Positions 6,701 through 14,176 of a DNA stretch of 17,177 bases are shown here, piece after piece. The position numbers were made by a program, and so were the translations under genes. The DNA comes from Thermoleophilia bacterium (GTDB lineage Bacteria > Actinomycetota > Thermoleophilia > Gaiellales > SKUG01): assembly GCA_025964455.1 (NCBI GenBank), contig JAOPYU010000323.1, forward strand, positions 1 through 17,177, read 5' to 3'. The notes below the pieces were generated by a model that did no database searches, was not told where the DNA came from, and worked only from the letters and a program-made list of their open reading frames with translations. How positions within the stretch are numbered: the first letter of the stretch is position 1; every line of letters begins with the position of its first letter.

Positions 6701-7620
6701 CGGCCGCCGAGGACGTCATGGGCACGCTCGTGATGCTCTCGATCGACCCGGCACACGCGCTGACCTACGACAAGGTCGACATCGCCACGAGCGTCACCGA
6801 CCAGGCAGCGCTCGCGCTCGACAACGCACGCCTGTACCAGCAGCAGAAGAGCTTCGCGGAGATCATCCAGGAGAGCCTGCTGCCACGGCGCCTGCCCGAC
6901 GTGCCGGAGATCGACTACGGCGTGCTCTACCGCAGCGCGGTGGCCGGCGGGGATGCGCCGCAGATCGGCGGCGACTTCTACGACTTCCTCGAGCTCGAGG
7001 ATGGTCGGCTCGCGATGGCGCTCGGCGATGTCACGGGCAAGGGCGTGCAGGCCGCGGCCGACACGGCGATGACCAAGTACGTGTTCCGCTCGCTCGCGCG
7101 CGAGCACCCGAATCCCGCCAACTTCCTGCGCTACGCCAACGAGGTCGTCTGCGACGAGATCTCGAGCGGCAAGTTCGTGACCCTCTTCTACGCCGTGATC
7201 GATCCGGTCCGTGGGACGTTCACGTGCGGCAACGCCGGGCACCCGGAAGCCAAGCTGCTGTTCCCGGGCGGCACCGAGCGCGCCGACGGCTCGATCGTCC
7301 CGGAGTTCGAGCCGGAGATCACGAGCATCGGGATGGAGGGCCTCGCGCTCGGCATCCTGCAGGACCAGGACTACGAGGAGAAGGAATACCCCTTCCCGCC
7401 CGGTTCGGCGCTCGTGGTGTACACCGACGGCGTGGTCGAGGCGCGGCGCGAGGGACGCCTCTACGGCCAGTTCCGGCTCGAGCGGCGGATCCTGGAGGAG
7501 GCCGGCGGCGGCGCCGGCCAGATCGCGTACTCGATCTACGAGGACTGCCACGCCTACGCCGAGCACGGCCTCAACGACGACGTCGCGATCGTCGTCGTGC
7601 GCCACGTGCCGCAGCCCTGA
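3730..7620 (+). CDS. Multi-GAF sensor protein with C-terminal SpoIIE/PP2C serine phosphatase
   Basis: 1296 residues from GTG 3730, with no membrane segment. After a helical N-terminal 100 residues come about four or five GAF-type sensor units (roughly 116-280, 315-505, a diverged one at 525-660, 670-835 and 867-1035); a charged coiled coil at 838-865 links the last two. Residues about 1045-1293 are a SpoIIE-type PP2C phosphatase: QESLLPRRLP (start of domain), GGDFYDF with D1082, GDVTGKG with D1100, NAGHPE 1168-1173, YTDGVVE with D1233, and NDDVAIVVV with D1283/D1284. All metal-binding acidic positions appear present. Family members dephosphorylate anti-anti-sigma (STAS) proteins in partner switching; no STAS or kinase gene lies here. 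Its ribosome binding site is weak, and the true start may be upstream (see 3615). The oxidoreductase gene follows 33 bp later. Confidence 0.92.
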   Translation: MRVVATAGRESVHDPLDPSRIVDAASIRIVAAALAGDTVDPRALDSACDAFAEDPDGVERITAMVRRATRVLINEGDSSAGDSISVEQAVRIATVQAAVLRAVGRRSSEGEAAYERFAAAVTDVAEAASFEDACTRAADALVQLSGMPVAAVYVPGSEHARMVRAARDTSQVNLEMQGGQSAAAEQGARRRLDTPLAVRVDRGLFADVVAGERPVFVSQREPIDALPGESAARTLVAVPMRDPIGRPVGMLLAIDDRTRDLDVAAVESIRRLAGVVAGELGTAAAMRRSRAALGTLPLLAEVAHADDGDTDVTAQLEELARIVSRATDSDSAVVRVRDAAGRFLETRAVVSSHGDAVADAIGTRTLLIDEGVPSIRTRGGAGDGGTSREAVGRRLRDASTNSDLDLDRAVGQEHLAASTMRVDLEHAEIGVGEHELVGLDEPPDGWSPAGQRILRELSARTVASFPISSRYGREAVLYVIRTTSRPFDEVDRACIRIVTAHAQHVVDRHVSQQQTARAIDAARNAVRLLGEALVAGVRAERTMRFVPRLFHEMFASQGVRTWRRDRDGGINLVAAAGSFVTSETAASATEVLLGAFERPLQIELDTSTHPHVAAITFEAYGEARIGIEFQLIGERTLGVEEQRLAVDVASRIQEALYSAGHAAAQQVQLDRVRALQEIVAASHERLSEQHIVDTVLAQVPELYGARGAAVFIVDEAGELVCRGSFEVPTAVVSTFESTRGWVPDATGDDRAAVVAVPRAGSDERIGQRMRAVINEEGLTDHAAALVPLTGREQTLGLVLMTFAGDLPDEFADEATAGRAGMLGAFGRQIGAALLNARSFDRERMLRERTERLLDTERENSRQVRALHEVSRAFANSLSFEETLAAAAEAMTERLDVDAVWIRTLDDRGDSMLLRAFHASYPELAGALERMVAAPESREDPITVEVVQSRRAVLVTDPDAEEWSRSELIRRLRPFLQRGSTIAVLPMMRPGSAAEDVMGTLVMLSIDPAHALTYDKVDIATSVTDQAALALDNARLYQQQKSFAEIIQESLLPRRLPDVPEIDYGVLYRSAVAGGDAPQIGGDFYDFLELEDGRLAMALGDVTGKGVQAAADTAMTKYVFRSLAREHPNPANFLRYANEVVCDEISSGKFVTLFYAVIDPVRGTFTCGNAGHPEAKLLFPGGTERADGSIVPEFEPEITSIGMEGLALGILQDQDYEEKEYPFPPGSALVVYTDGVVEARREGRLYGQFRLERRILEEAGGGAGQIAYSIYEDCHAYAEHGLNDDVAIVVVRHVPQP

Positions 7621-7653
7621 CGAAACCGCGGGCTGCCGATCCCCGACGAACGG

Positions 7654-8862
7654 GTGGACGACTTCGCGCTCGGCCGGACACCGTGCGCGGCTGGGACGCA
7701 GGTGACCTCCATCACGCCATCGATCGTGGCTGACGTGCTCGTACTGGGCGCGGGCCCGGGCGGCGCCACGACAGCGCTGCACCTGAGGCGCCTCGGCGTC
7801 AGCGCAGCCGTGCTCGAAGCGCGCGATGCGATCGCCACGCGGCCCAATGTCGTCGATCTCACGGCCGAGGCAGTGGATTCCGCACGGCGCGCCGGGATCG
7901 GCGCGGCATTCGACGGCCGGATGGGCCCGAGCAAGCGCGGGGAGGCGGGCGCCTCGCTCGCGCTGCGCACCATCGAGAACGAGGCACGCGCGCAACTCGC
8001 CGCGCACGGGGTTCCCGTGCACTACGGCGCGCGAGTGAGCGGGCTGTCGCAGGCAGCCGACGGCATGCAGCTGGTGCAGCTCGCCGACGGGCGCGTCGCT
8101 GCCGGGCGCTACGTCGTGAACGGCACCGGTGGTCGCAGCGGCATCGAGCAGGGGCTCGGCATGGGCCTCACCTTCAAGGGCGACTGGACCTGGTTCGCCG
8201 CCGCGCGGACCAGTCACGCACCGAACTATGGGAGCGGCACGCGCCTCGGGGGCCTGCTCGGCATGGTCCGCGCCGACAAGGTCGACCGGTTCGGCGAGCT
8301 GCGTCCCGGCTACGACGCGCTGCCGCTCCCGGCGGAGGCCGAGCCGTGGCGCAGCACCCTGTGGTACGGCTGGCAGAACCCGACCGACGGCCTGTCGGTC
8401 TTCTCGCCGATCAACTCACGCGACTTCACGCTCCTCACCCCGGCCCAGATGGCGGATCGCACGCTCGCGCCGGCGTGGGCTGGTGGTGCTCGCGAGGTGC
8501 TCGACCAGCCGCGGCTCATCCGCGCCGAGAGCGCGAGCGTCGAACATGCGCGTGTCGGGGCGGTGCTCGCAATCGGCGATGCCGCGGGGCGGGCCCATCC
8601 CGAGCACATGATCGGAACCCAGCTCGCGCTCCTGGACGCCGAACGCGCCGCCATCGCACTACGCGCGGCACTCGACGATCCCGCGAAGGCGGACGAGATC
8701 CTCGGTACCTTCGATGCGGAGACGCTCGCCGCGCACGCCGAGTTCGGACACGACGGCACCCGTGTGTTGGCGAGCGACCCGTTCCGCGGCGAAGGGGTCG
8801 ACGTGCTCGAGCTGACGAAGCTCGATCGCTGGCCGACGGCCGAGGTCGCCGCAGCGGGTTGA
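7654..8862 (+). CDS. FAD-dependent oxidoreductase (geranylgeranyl-reductase/monooxygenase-like fold)
   Basis: 402 residues from GTG 7654; GTG 7702 (386 residues) may be the real start, as the first 22 residues are not conserved-looking. The N-terminal Rossmann fold has the dinucleotide motif VLGAGPGGATTALHLRRLG (G32, G34, G37) and a typical second strand ending in E (VLEARDAI). The second FAD-binding motif is VLAIGDAAGRAHP (G308-D309), followed by the usual helix (GTQLALLDAERAAIALRAAL). This is the pattern of p-hydroxybenzoate hydroxylase/geranylgeranyl-reductase-type flavoproteins; the substrate cannot be read from the sequence. It has no signal peptide or membrane anchor. It follows the phosphatase by 33 bp and precedes the next gene by 17 bp, so co-transcription with the phosphatase is likely. 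No good ribosome binding site precedes either start. Confidence 0.85.
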   Translation: MDDFALGRTPCAAGTQVTSITPSIVADVLVLGAGPGGATTALHLRRLGVSAAVLEARDAIATRPNVVDLTAEAVDSARRAGIGAAFDGRMGPSKRGEAGASLALRTIENEARAQLAAHGVPVHYGARVSGLSQAADGMQLVQLADGRVAAGRYVVNGTGGRSGIEQGLGMGLTFKGDWTWFAAARTSHAPNYGSGTRLGGLLGMVRADKVDRFGELRPGYDALPLPAEAEPWRSTLWYGWQNPTDGLSVFSPINSRDFTLLTPAQMADRTLAPAWAGGAREVLDQPRLIRAESASVEHARVGAVLAIGDAAGRAHPEHMIGTQLALLDAERAAIALRAALDDPAKADEILGTFDAETLAAHAEFGHDGTRVLASDPFRGEGVDVLELTKLDRWPTAEVAAAG

Positions 8863-8867
8863 GCCTG

Positions 8868-8873
8868 TAGCCT
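8868..8873 (+). promoter_or_regulatory. TAGCCT -10 element, leaderless-type start
   Basis: TAGCCT sits 6 bases before ATG 8880, preceded by TG (TGTAGCCT, extended -10 form). No ribosome binding site lies between it and the ATG, so transcription could begin at or next to the start codon. Confidence 0.5.
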
Positions 8874-8879
8874 CGGCGC

Positions 8880-11258
8880 ATGCCGTCCGAGCCCCGATCG
8901 CAGCGAGCCACCCGCCGTCTCCGGCTGGTCGTGTTCGCGAGCGGCACCGCCACGATGGCGCTCCAGATGGCAGCGGTCAGGTTGCTCGCGCCGTGGATGG
9001 GCGCATCGTCGATCGTCTGGGCGACGATCATCGGGCTTTCGCTGCTGGCGTTGTCCGTCGGCTACGTGCTCGGCGGGCGGCTGGCGGACCGGCTCGCCGA
9101 CGGTCCGACCCTGGCGCGCACGCTCGCGGCCGCGGGGATCCTCACCGCTATGGTGCCGGTCATCGCGCCAAGCCTGCTCCCGCACGCGCGCCTCGGCATC
9201 GAGCAGGGCGCGTGGTCGGACCTCGTAGGTGCCGGTGTGGCGTACGCCGTGTTGTTCCTCGGACCGTGCCTGCTGCTCGGCGTGACGCCGCCGTATGCCA
9301 TCCGTCTGGCGCTGGCTCACGTGGACGATGCCGGGCGCACCGCCGGCCGCCTCTATGCGCTCTCGACCGTCGGATCCATCCTCGGCACGCTGCTGACCGC
9401 GCTCGTGCTCGTGCAGTGGATCGGCACGCGCGCGACGCTCGTCGCGATCGCCGTCGTGCTCCTGCTCGCGGCTGTCGCGGCGCGTCGAGTCAGTGCGGTG
9501 GTGGGGCGCGCCGACGATGCGCAGGCGGTGCGGGCCACCGGAGCAGGCGTGCTGACCGTGCGCCTCGCGGGCGCCATCGTGCTCGTCGAGGGGCTCACCC
9601 TGATGGCGAGCGAGATGTCCGTCGCGCGCCTCGTGGCACCGTTCTTCGGGGCGAGCCACGCTGTCTGGGCGATCATCATCGCGACCGTGATGGGCAGCAT
9701 CGCGCTCGGGTCCCGGCTCGGCGGGCGCTGCGCGGATCGCTGGCCGACGCTCGGTGCGCTCGTCTCACTGCTCGCGATCGCCTCGAGCGCGGTGGCCGTC
9801 CTGCCGTTCGTGGCGGCGCCTGTCATGCGCCTGTCGACCGGTGGCATCGACGAGGTCGCGATCGGCACCGTCGTCGGCACCTTCCTCGCCACGATGGCGC
9901 TGCTCGTGGTGCCGATGACACTGCTCGGCATGATCCCGCCGTGGGTGCTGCGCCTGGCGGTCGAGGATGTCACTCGCGCGGGCGGCATGGCGGGTCGGCT
10001 CTACGCGCTGTCGACGACCGGCGCCCTCGTCGGCACCTTCGCGAGCGTGCTGTGGCTGATCCCGACGCTCGGCACCCGGCGCACGATGCTGCTGTTCGCG
10101 GGCGCGCTCGCACTGCTCGCTGCTGCCCTGTGGCTGCGACGCCTCCCAGCCGTCGGCCGTCGATCGACCCTGCTCGCGCCCGCCAGCCTCGTGCTCGTGC
10201 TCGGGCTCGCGTTCGCGCCGACAGGCCTGGTCAAGCCGCTGGACGGCGACCACGTCCTCACCGAGCGCGAGAGCCGGTACCAGTTCATCCAGGTCGTGGA
10301 GGAGCCCGCCGACGTCGGCGGACGCCGCCTGCTCCAGCTCAACGAAGGCTGGGCCGTGCACTCGATCTGGTCACCCGACACGGTCCTCACCGGTGGCATC
10401 TGGGACCACTTCCTCGTGCTGCCGGCGCTGCTGGAGCGAGAGGGCGGATGGGACGATCCTGATGCGACCCAGTCCGAGCGGTCGAGCCGCAGGTCCGAGA
10501 CCCAGGTCTATCCGCCGTGCAGCGACTCGCAGACCATGGCGGTGTGCGCCACCTCCTACCTGAGCGATTCCGCGGGCGACCTCGACATGTTGGTCATCGG
10601 CAGCGCCGCGGGAACCGCGGCTCGTGCGTACCGGGAAATCCGGCCGACGGTCGAGATGACGAGCGTGGAGCTCGATCCGCGTGTCACTGCGGTCGGGGAG
10701 AAATACTTCGAGCATGACGGTGAAGACGTCATTGCCGAGGACGGGCGGCCGTTCCTGGCGGGTTCCGATGACAGGTGGGATGTGATCCACGTCGACGCAT
10801 ACCGTCAGCCGTACATCCCGTTCTACCTGACGACGCGCGAGTTCTTCGGGCTTGCAAAATCGCGCCTCGAGCCAGGCGGGATCTTCTCGATCAACGTCGG
10901 ATCGACGCCCGAGGATCCCCGGATCAACGAAGCCGTGGCGGCATCGATGCGTGCCGCCTTCCCGCTGGTCGCGCGCTACCGCGCCGAGGAGTACAACGAG
11001 GTCATCGTCGGGATCAACGACCCGGATGTCACCCTGGATGAACTTCGCGAACGGATCGGCGCGAGCGACCTCGCGCGCGGTGACGCACCCTACTTCGATA
11101 AGAGTGGCGCCGAGGACCCGGACCAGCTCGCCGCGCTGTTCACTGACTTCGCCGCTGGGATGCGCGAGGTCGAGCCCGACCCGGAGCGGGTCCTCACCGA
11201 CGATCGTGCCGCGGTCGAGTGGATGACGGACCGCATGATCTTCGGCGCAGCGGACTGA
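8880..11258 (+). CDS. Fused MFS-like membrane domain / spermidine synthase-like protein
   Basis: 792 residues. The N-terminal 460 residues hold two related membrane halves, each opening with the same signature (ALQMAAVRLLAPWMGASSIVWA about 25-46; ASEMSVARLVAPFFGASHAVWA about 243-264), each with an LGGR..DR loop and later a GRLYALST.G motif, about 12 helices in all. The C-terminal part resembles the aminopropyltransferase (SpeE) Rossmann fold: VIGSAAGTAARA (572-583), VELDP with E597 and D599, AEDGRPFL with D621, and HVDAYRQPYIPF with D639. The usual GGGxG motif is GSAAG here. A stretch of about 45 residues (518-566) with two Cys (PPCSD, AVCAT) lies between the domains, where related proteins are shorter as I recall them. 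Such fusions are widespread but their substrate is mostly unknown; polyamine synthesis or export is inference. It has its own likely promoter at 8868. Confidence 0.88.
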   Translation: MPSEPRSQRATRRLRLVVFASGTATMALQMAAVRLLAPWMGASSIVWATIIGLSLLALSVGYVLGGRLADRLADGPTLARTLAAAGILTAMVPVIAPSLLPHARLGIEQGAWSDLVGAGVAYAVLFLGPCLLLGVTPPYAIRLALAHVDDAGRTAGRLYALSTVGSILGTLLTALVLVQWIGTRATLVAIAVVLLLAAVAARRVSAVVGRADDAQAVRATGAGVLTVRLAGAIVLVEGLTLMASEMSVARLVAPFFGASHAVWAIIIATVMGSIALGSRLGGRCADRWPTLGALVSLLAIASSAVAVLPFVAAPVMRLSTGGIDEVAIGTVVGTFLATMALLVVPMTLLGMIPPWVLRLAVEDVTRAGGMAGRLYALSTTGALVGTFASVLWLIPTLGTRRTMLLFAGALALLAAALWLRRLPAVGRRSTLLAPASLVLVLGLAFAPTGLVKPLDGDHVLTERESRYQFIQVVEEPADVGGRRLLQLNEGWAVHSIWSPDTVLTGGIWDHFLVLPALLEREGGWDDPDATQSERSSRRSETQVYPPCSDSQTMAVCATSYLSDSAGDLDMLVIGSAAGTAARAYREIRPTVEMTSVELDPRVTAVGEKYFEHDGEDVIAEDGRPFLAGSDDRWDVIHVDAYRQPYIPFYLTTREFFGLAKSRLEPGGIFSINVGSTPEDPRINEAVAASMRAAFPLVARYRAEEYNEVIVGINDPDVTLDELRERIGASDLARGDAPYFDKSGAEDPDQLAALFTDFAAGMREVEPDPERVLTDDRAAVEWMTDRMIFGAAD

Positions 11259-11364
11259 TCGACCCCGGGCTCCGCGCGTCGCATGTACCGTTCCTGTCGT
11301 CCAACGACACGATCGCGCCATTCGACTGCCGGTGTTGGCTGCCGCCGGGCGGGCGCCGGCCCGA

Positions 11365-11370
11365 TACGAT
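11365..11370 (+). promoter_or_regulatory. TACGAT -10 element of the CcmG-like gene
   Basis: TACGAT lies 9 bases before ATG 11380, with no ribosome binding site between. It matches the TAnnnT pattern seen at four other gene starts here. Confidence 0.5.
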
Positions 11371-11379
11371 CACACCCAG

Positions 11380-12024
11380 ATGGATGACGTCGGTGCAGAG
11401 GGTTCCACGGAGGCGCCAGCGGCGCCCCGAGGGCGCTGGGGCACGATCGGCTGGATCGCGTGCAGCGCCGTGCTCATCGCGCTCGTCGGCGGCATCTGGC
11501 TCAAGGTCGACCACGACCGCGCCGGCGCCAGCCTCGCCAACGCGATCATCGACGGCGAGCGCCCGCCCGCGCCCGCACTGCCGACCTCCGCGCTCAAGCG
11601 CACCGACGGGACCGGCCTCCCCGCGTGGTACCGCGCCTCCGGAGAGAACCAGTCTCGAAAGGCGCCTGGCGCGAAGATCCTCGTCGTGAACTGGTGGGCT
11701 TCCTGGTGCGGCCCGTGCAAGGACGAGGCTCCGGCCCTGCGCGCCATCGCCAAGGATTACCGCGCCACGGTCACGGTCGTCGGCATGAACGCCTCGGCCC
11801 AGGACCTCGAGAGCGATGCGCGCGCCTTCGCCAAGGAGTACGAGCTCGACTTCGTGCTGCTGCGCGCCGGCCGGGCGCACGAGGATGCCTGGGGGATCAA
11901 CGGATTCCCGGAGACCTTCGTGGTCGGCACCGACGGGCGCATCAGCTCGTTGGTGAACGGCCCGGTCGACGAGGACACCCTCCGTGGGCTGCTCGACGCC
12001 GAACTCGACGAGGACCGGGCATGA
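11380..12024 (+). CDS. CcmG/DsbE/ResA-like membrane-anchored thioredoxin
   Basis: 214 residues from ATG 11380; an open frame extends upstream to 11332 but the promoter-like TACGAT just before 11380 fixes the start. One transmembrane helix at about 21-41 (GTIGWIACSAVLIALVGGIW) anchors a periplasm-side or outer-face thioredoxin domain. The redox motif is WCGPC (C110, C113) within NWWASWCGPCKDEAPAL, and the cis-proline is P177 in GINGFPETFVV. The GFPETF form is typical of DsbE/CcmG, which reduces apocytochrome c or its CcmH partner. The gene overlaps the CcmH-like gene by ATGA, so the two are translationally coupled, which supports the cytochrome c maturation role. No other ccm gene lies in the window. 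Confidence 0.88.
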   Translation: MDDVGAEGSTEAPAAPRGRWGTIGWIACSAVLIALVGGIWLKVDHDRAGASLANAIIDGERPPAPALPTSALKRTDGTGLPAWYRASGENQSRKAPGAKILVVNWWASWCGPCKDEAPALRAIAKDYRATVTVVGMNASAQDLESDARAFAKEYELDFVLLRAGRAHEDAWGINGFPETFVVGTDGRISSLVNGPVDEDTLRGLLDAELDEDRA

Positions 12025-12560
12025 AGCCGCGCCTGGTCACCATCGCCCAGGCGTGGCAGGTCGCGAGCCTCGTCGCCTGGGTGGTGCTCGTGGCGTTCGT
12101 ACTCGGGGCGGCGTCGCCCGCCCGCGCCGCGACCTCCGATGCCGAGGCCGCCGCGTCCGCTCCGGCGCCCCGCCTCGAGCAGCGCCGCGACACGCCACAG
12201 ACGAGCGTCGACGAGGTATCGCGCGAAGTGATGTGCCCGTCGTGTGACACCACGCTCGACCAGTCCAACAGCCCGGCAGCCGAGCGCATGCGCGCCTGGG
12301 TCGCGTCCGCGGTCGCCGCGGGGTGGACGGAGGAGGAGATCCGCGACGGGCTCGTGGAGGAGTACGGCGGCGAGGAGGCTATCCTCGCGACGCCGCGCGC
12401 GAACGGCCTCGGCCTGCTCGCATGGCTGGTCCCGGCGATCGTCGCGCTCATCGCGCTCGTCGGCGGATTCGCGCTCGTTCGTCGGTGGCGATCAGATGCT
12501 CGGCCGCCCGCTGCGCCGGGTGACGAATCGGATCAGACGCGATCGGGTTCTTCGGCGTAG
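12021..12560 (+). CDS. CcmH/CycL/NrfF-like cytochrome c maturation protein
   Basis: 179 residues; ATG 12021 overlaps the stop of the thioredoxin gene. The N-terminus is a signal sequence or anchor (hydrophobic 17-33, possible cleavage after SPARA). Residues about 64-125 are the CcmH domain: EVMCPSCDTTLDQSNSP with the redox pair C72/C75, AERMRAWVASAVAAGWTEEEI, and EEYGGEEAILATP. A second membrane helix spans about 131-154. CcmH takes part in reducing or presenting apocytochrome c cysteines for heme ligation (System I). The motif is CPSC where many family members have CPVC or CPTC. The last 28 bp overlap the 3' end of the convergent DUF916-like gene, and the C-terminal tail is disordered, so the overlap affects only variable sequence. 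Confidence 0.88.
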   Translation: MKPRLVTIAQAWQVASLVAWVVLVAFVLGAASPARAATSDAEAAASAPAPRLEQRRDTPQTSVDEVSREVMCPSCDTTLDQSNSPAAERMRAWVASAVAAGWTEEEIRDGLVEEYGGEEAILATPRANGLGLLAWLVPAIVALIALVGGFALVRRWRSDARPPAAPGDESDQTRSGSSA

Positions 12561-13705
12561 TCCCACTGCTCGTCGTCGGCGGCATCGACCTCGCCGTCCC
12601 CCTCGACCCACTCGCCGCCCTCGCCGGATTCCTCGGCCGCGAGGTAGCGCTTCCACTCGCGGCGACGGGCCAGGTATCGCTTGAGTAGCTTGGAGGCGAG
12701 CCAGATCGCGAACGCGCCGAGCGCCGAGACGAACCACTTGGGCAGCTGGACGAACCGCGGCAGGGTCGTGGACTGCTTGCCGGCAGCCTCACTCTCGAGC
12801 TCGACCTTCGCCGTGAAGATGCCGAGCGCGGGCAGGCCCTTCAGCTCGACCTGTCCGGCAGATTCGCCGCCGGGGTAGACGGTGAACTTCTTGATCTCGT
12901 AGCGCCCGACGACACGGTTGAAGATGTCACGCACGACCACGCGCCCCGAGGGCGTCAGCAGTCGCTCGCCGTCGTTCTCGTACTCGGTGGAGAGTGTCAG
13001 CCGGTGCGACTTGAACCACGACGGGCCGACATAGAAGCGCGCGTTCTCCGGGACCTTCTTGCCCTCGCGCGTCGCCTCGATGTTCTTCTGCGAGCTCGTG
13101 ATCGTCGCCTTGGTGAGGTTGCCCTTGATCGGGGCGTCGCCGGGCAGCTCGACGATGAAGATGCCGACCTGCTTGAACTGGGGAGCGATGCCGGCGCCCT
13201 GGGTCTGGGTCGGCTGCGAGCGCTGGGTCGCCGTCACGGCGAAGGGCTTGGAGCCGGGCTTGATCGTCTCGGGGACCCGGATCGTCAGGCCCACCGTGCC
13301 CTGGTCACCCGGGGCGAGCCGGAAGCTGGACTTCTCCAGGGTCACCCAGGCGGCGGCACCCTCGCGCACCCCGTGGCGGACCTCGACGATCAGCTCCGCC
13401 GTGGAGCCGACGACCTGCGCGACGTCCAGGTCGAACTCGATGGGGTCCTTGGAGCGGTTGTGGATGATCACGTTGCGCTTGATCACGGAGCCGGGACCGA
13501 CCTGCTCGCCGCCATCGGGGCGCACGGTCTCGATGCGCTCGGCCGCCGGGCTCATGACGACCTTGCCGTCCAGGCCCGCGGTGCCACGCTTCTCCACCTT
13601 GAACGCCGCCGCCGGTGAGGCGAGGAGCGTCGCCGCGATCCACCCGGCCACGGCGAGCGAGGCGACGAACGGCAGGACACGACGAAAGCGCGAGAGTTCG
13701 ATCAC
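12533..13705 (-). CDS. Secreted/anchored DUF916-like (WxL-interacting type) protein
   Basis: 390 residues from GTG 13705, supported by AAGGAG 5 bases upstream. It has a signal peptide (hydrophobic 11-30, cleavage likely after SPAAA), an extracellular part of about 285 residues rich in beta strands, one transmembrane helix at about 323-341 (WFVSALGAFAIWLASKLL), a basic stop-transfer segment (KRYLARRREWKRYL) and an acidic cytoplasmic tail. Phrases such as NVIIHNRSKDPIEFDLDV and FRLAPGDQGTVGLTIRVPE match the Ig-like fold of DUF916 proteins, known from Firmicutes as WxL-interacting proteins; assignment is from pattern, not a search. The likely role is cell-surface or wall-linked. It overlaps ccmH tail to tail by 28 bp. 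Confidence 0.7.
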   Translation of the reverse strand: MIELSRFRRVLPFVASLAVAGWIAATLLASPAAAFKVEKRGTAGLDGKVVMSPAAERIETVRPDGGEQVGPGSVIKRNVIIHNRSKDPIEFDLDVAQVVGSTAELIVEVRHGVREGAAAWVTLEKSSFRLAPGDQGTVGLTIRVPETIKPGSKPFAVTATQRSQPTQTQGAGIAPQFKQVGIFIVELPGDAPIKGNLTKATITSSQKNIEATREGKKVPENARFYVGPSWFKSHRLTLSTEYENDGERLLTPSGRVVVRDIFNRVVGRYEIKKFTVYPGGESAGQVELKGLPALGIFTAKVELESEAAGKQSTTLPRFVQLPKWFVSALGAFAIWLASKLLKRYLARRREWKRYLAAEESGEGGEWVEGDGEVDAADDEQWDYAEEPDRV

Positions 13706-13710
13706 GATGG

Positions 13711-13716
13711 CTCCTT
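13711..13716 (-). promoter_or_regulatory. Ribosome binding site deciding the DUF916-like start
   Basis: The reverse strand reads AAGGAG, 5 bases before GTG 13705. This supports GTG over any inner start and keeps the signal peptide complete. Confidence 0.65.
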
Positions 13717-13785
13717 ACCCACGCGGGCGCGGTCGTTCACGCCTGCGGACGCGCGGGGCGTGCGCTGGGACGGCGGCCGAGCGGG

Positions 13786-13791
13786 TAGCGT
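13786..13791 (+). promoter_or_regulatory. TAGCGT -10 element, leaderless-type start
   Basis: TAGCGT lies 6 bases (GGCGGG) before ATG 13798, in the same layout as at 8868. The GGCGGG is too close to the ATG to be an ordinary ribosome binding site. Confidence 0.5.
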
Positions 13792-13797
13792 GGCGGG

Positions 13798-14166
13798 ATG
13801 ACCATCGTCCTGCTCGCCTGTCGCGACCTCATGACCGCCAGCCGCTTCGAAGGGGGCGATGGTCTCGACGTGCGTCGCTGCGGGTCCGTCGAGCGTGTCC
13901 TCGAGGCGCTCGAGGCCCATCCGGGGGCGGCCGTGGTCGTCGACATGACCGCATTCCCGGACCTGCCCGAGCAGCTGCGCAGCGGGACCGCCGAGGTCGG
14001 CGCGATCGTCGCATTTGCGCCGCATGTGCAGGAAGAACTGCTCGAGAAGGCCCGTCCGCACGCGGATCTGGTGGCGCCCCGAGGGGCCGTGGTTCGTTCG
14101 CTGGCGAAGCAGATCGATCGCGCATTCACGAATCGAGGTACCACTTCCGACGGGGATGCACGATAA
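13798..14166 (+). CDS. Receiver-like (CheY-fold) protein lacking most catalytic residues
   Basis: 122 residues. The pattern of alternating strands and helices ([49 protein letters not shown]) fits a receiver-type alpha/beta fold. D49 sits where the phospho-acceptor would be, but the acidic pair after strand 1 is missing, the Ser/Thr after strand 4 is Ala (AFA) and the Lys after strand 5 is replaced by Pro (VAPRG). Phosphorylation is therefore doubtful. It may be a pseudo-receiver that acts through protein contacts. It lies 10 bp before the ferredoxin gene, whose -10 box overlaps its stop codon. I cannot name a family; a distant CheY-like relationship is inference. Confidence 0.65.
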   Translation: MTIVLLACRDLMTASRFEGGDGLDVRRCGSVERVLEALEAHPGAAVVVDMTAFPDLPEQLRSGTAEVGAIVAFAPHVQEELLEKARPHADLVAPRGAVVRSLAKQIDRAFTNRGTTSDGDAR

Positions 14167-14167
14167 T
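14162..14167 (+). promoter_or_regulatory. GATAAT -10 element of the ferredoxin gene
   Basis: GATAAT (5 of 6 to consensus) ends 9 bases before ATG 14177 and overlaps the TAA stop of the preceding gene. No ribosome binding site is visible, so a leaderless or very short-leader ferredoxin mRNA is likely. Confidence 0.55.
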
Positions 14168-14176
14168 CGGGTCACT

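Noticed and set aside
4315..8217. A 1300-codon open frame on the reverse strand opposite the phosphatase and oxidoreductase genes
   Set aside because: It mirrors two genes with clear domain motifs on the forward strand. Its translation is a low-information mix of Arg, Ala, Val, His, Glu and Asp with no recognisable motif, as expected for the antisense of GC-rich codons.
8310..9659. A 449-codon reverse-strand frame opposite the oxidoreductase end and the membrane fusion start
   Set aside because: The forward strand has FAD motifs and repeated membrane signatures here; the reverse translation is highly charged and repetitive.
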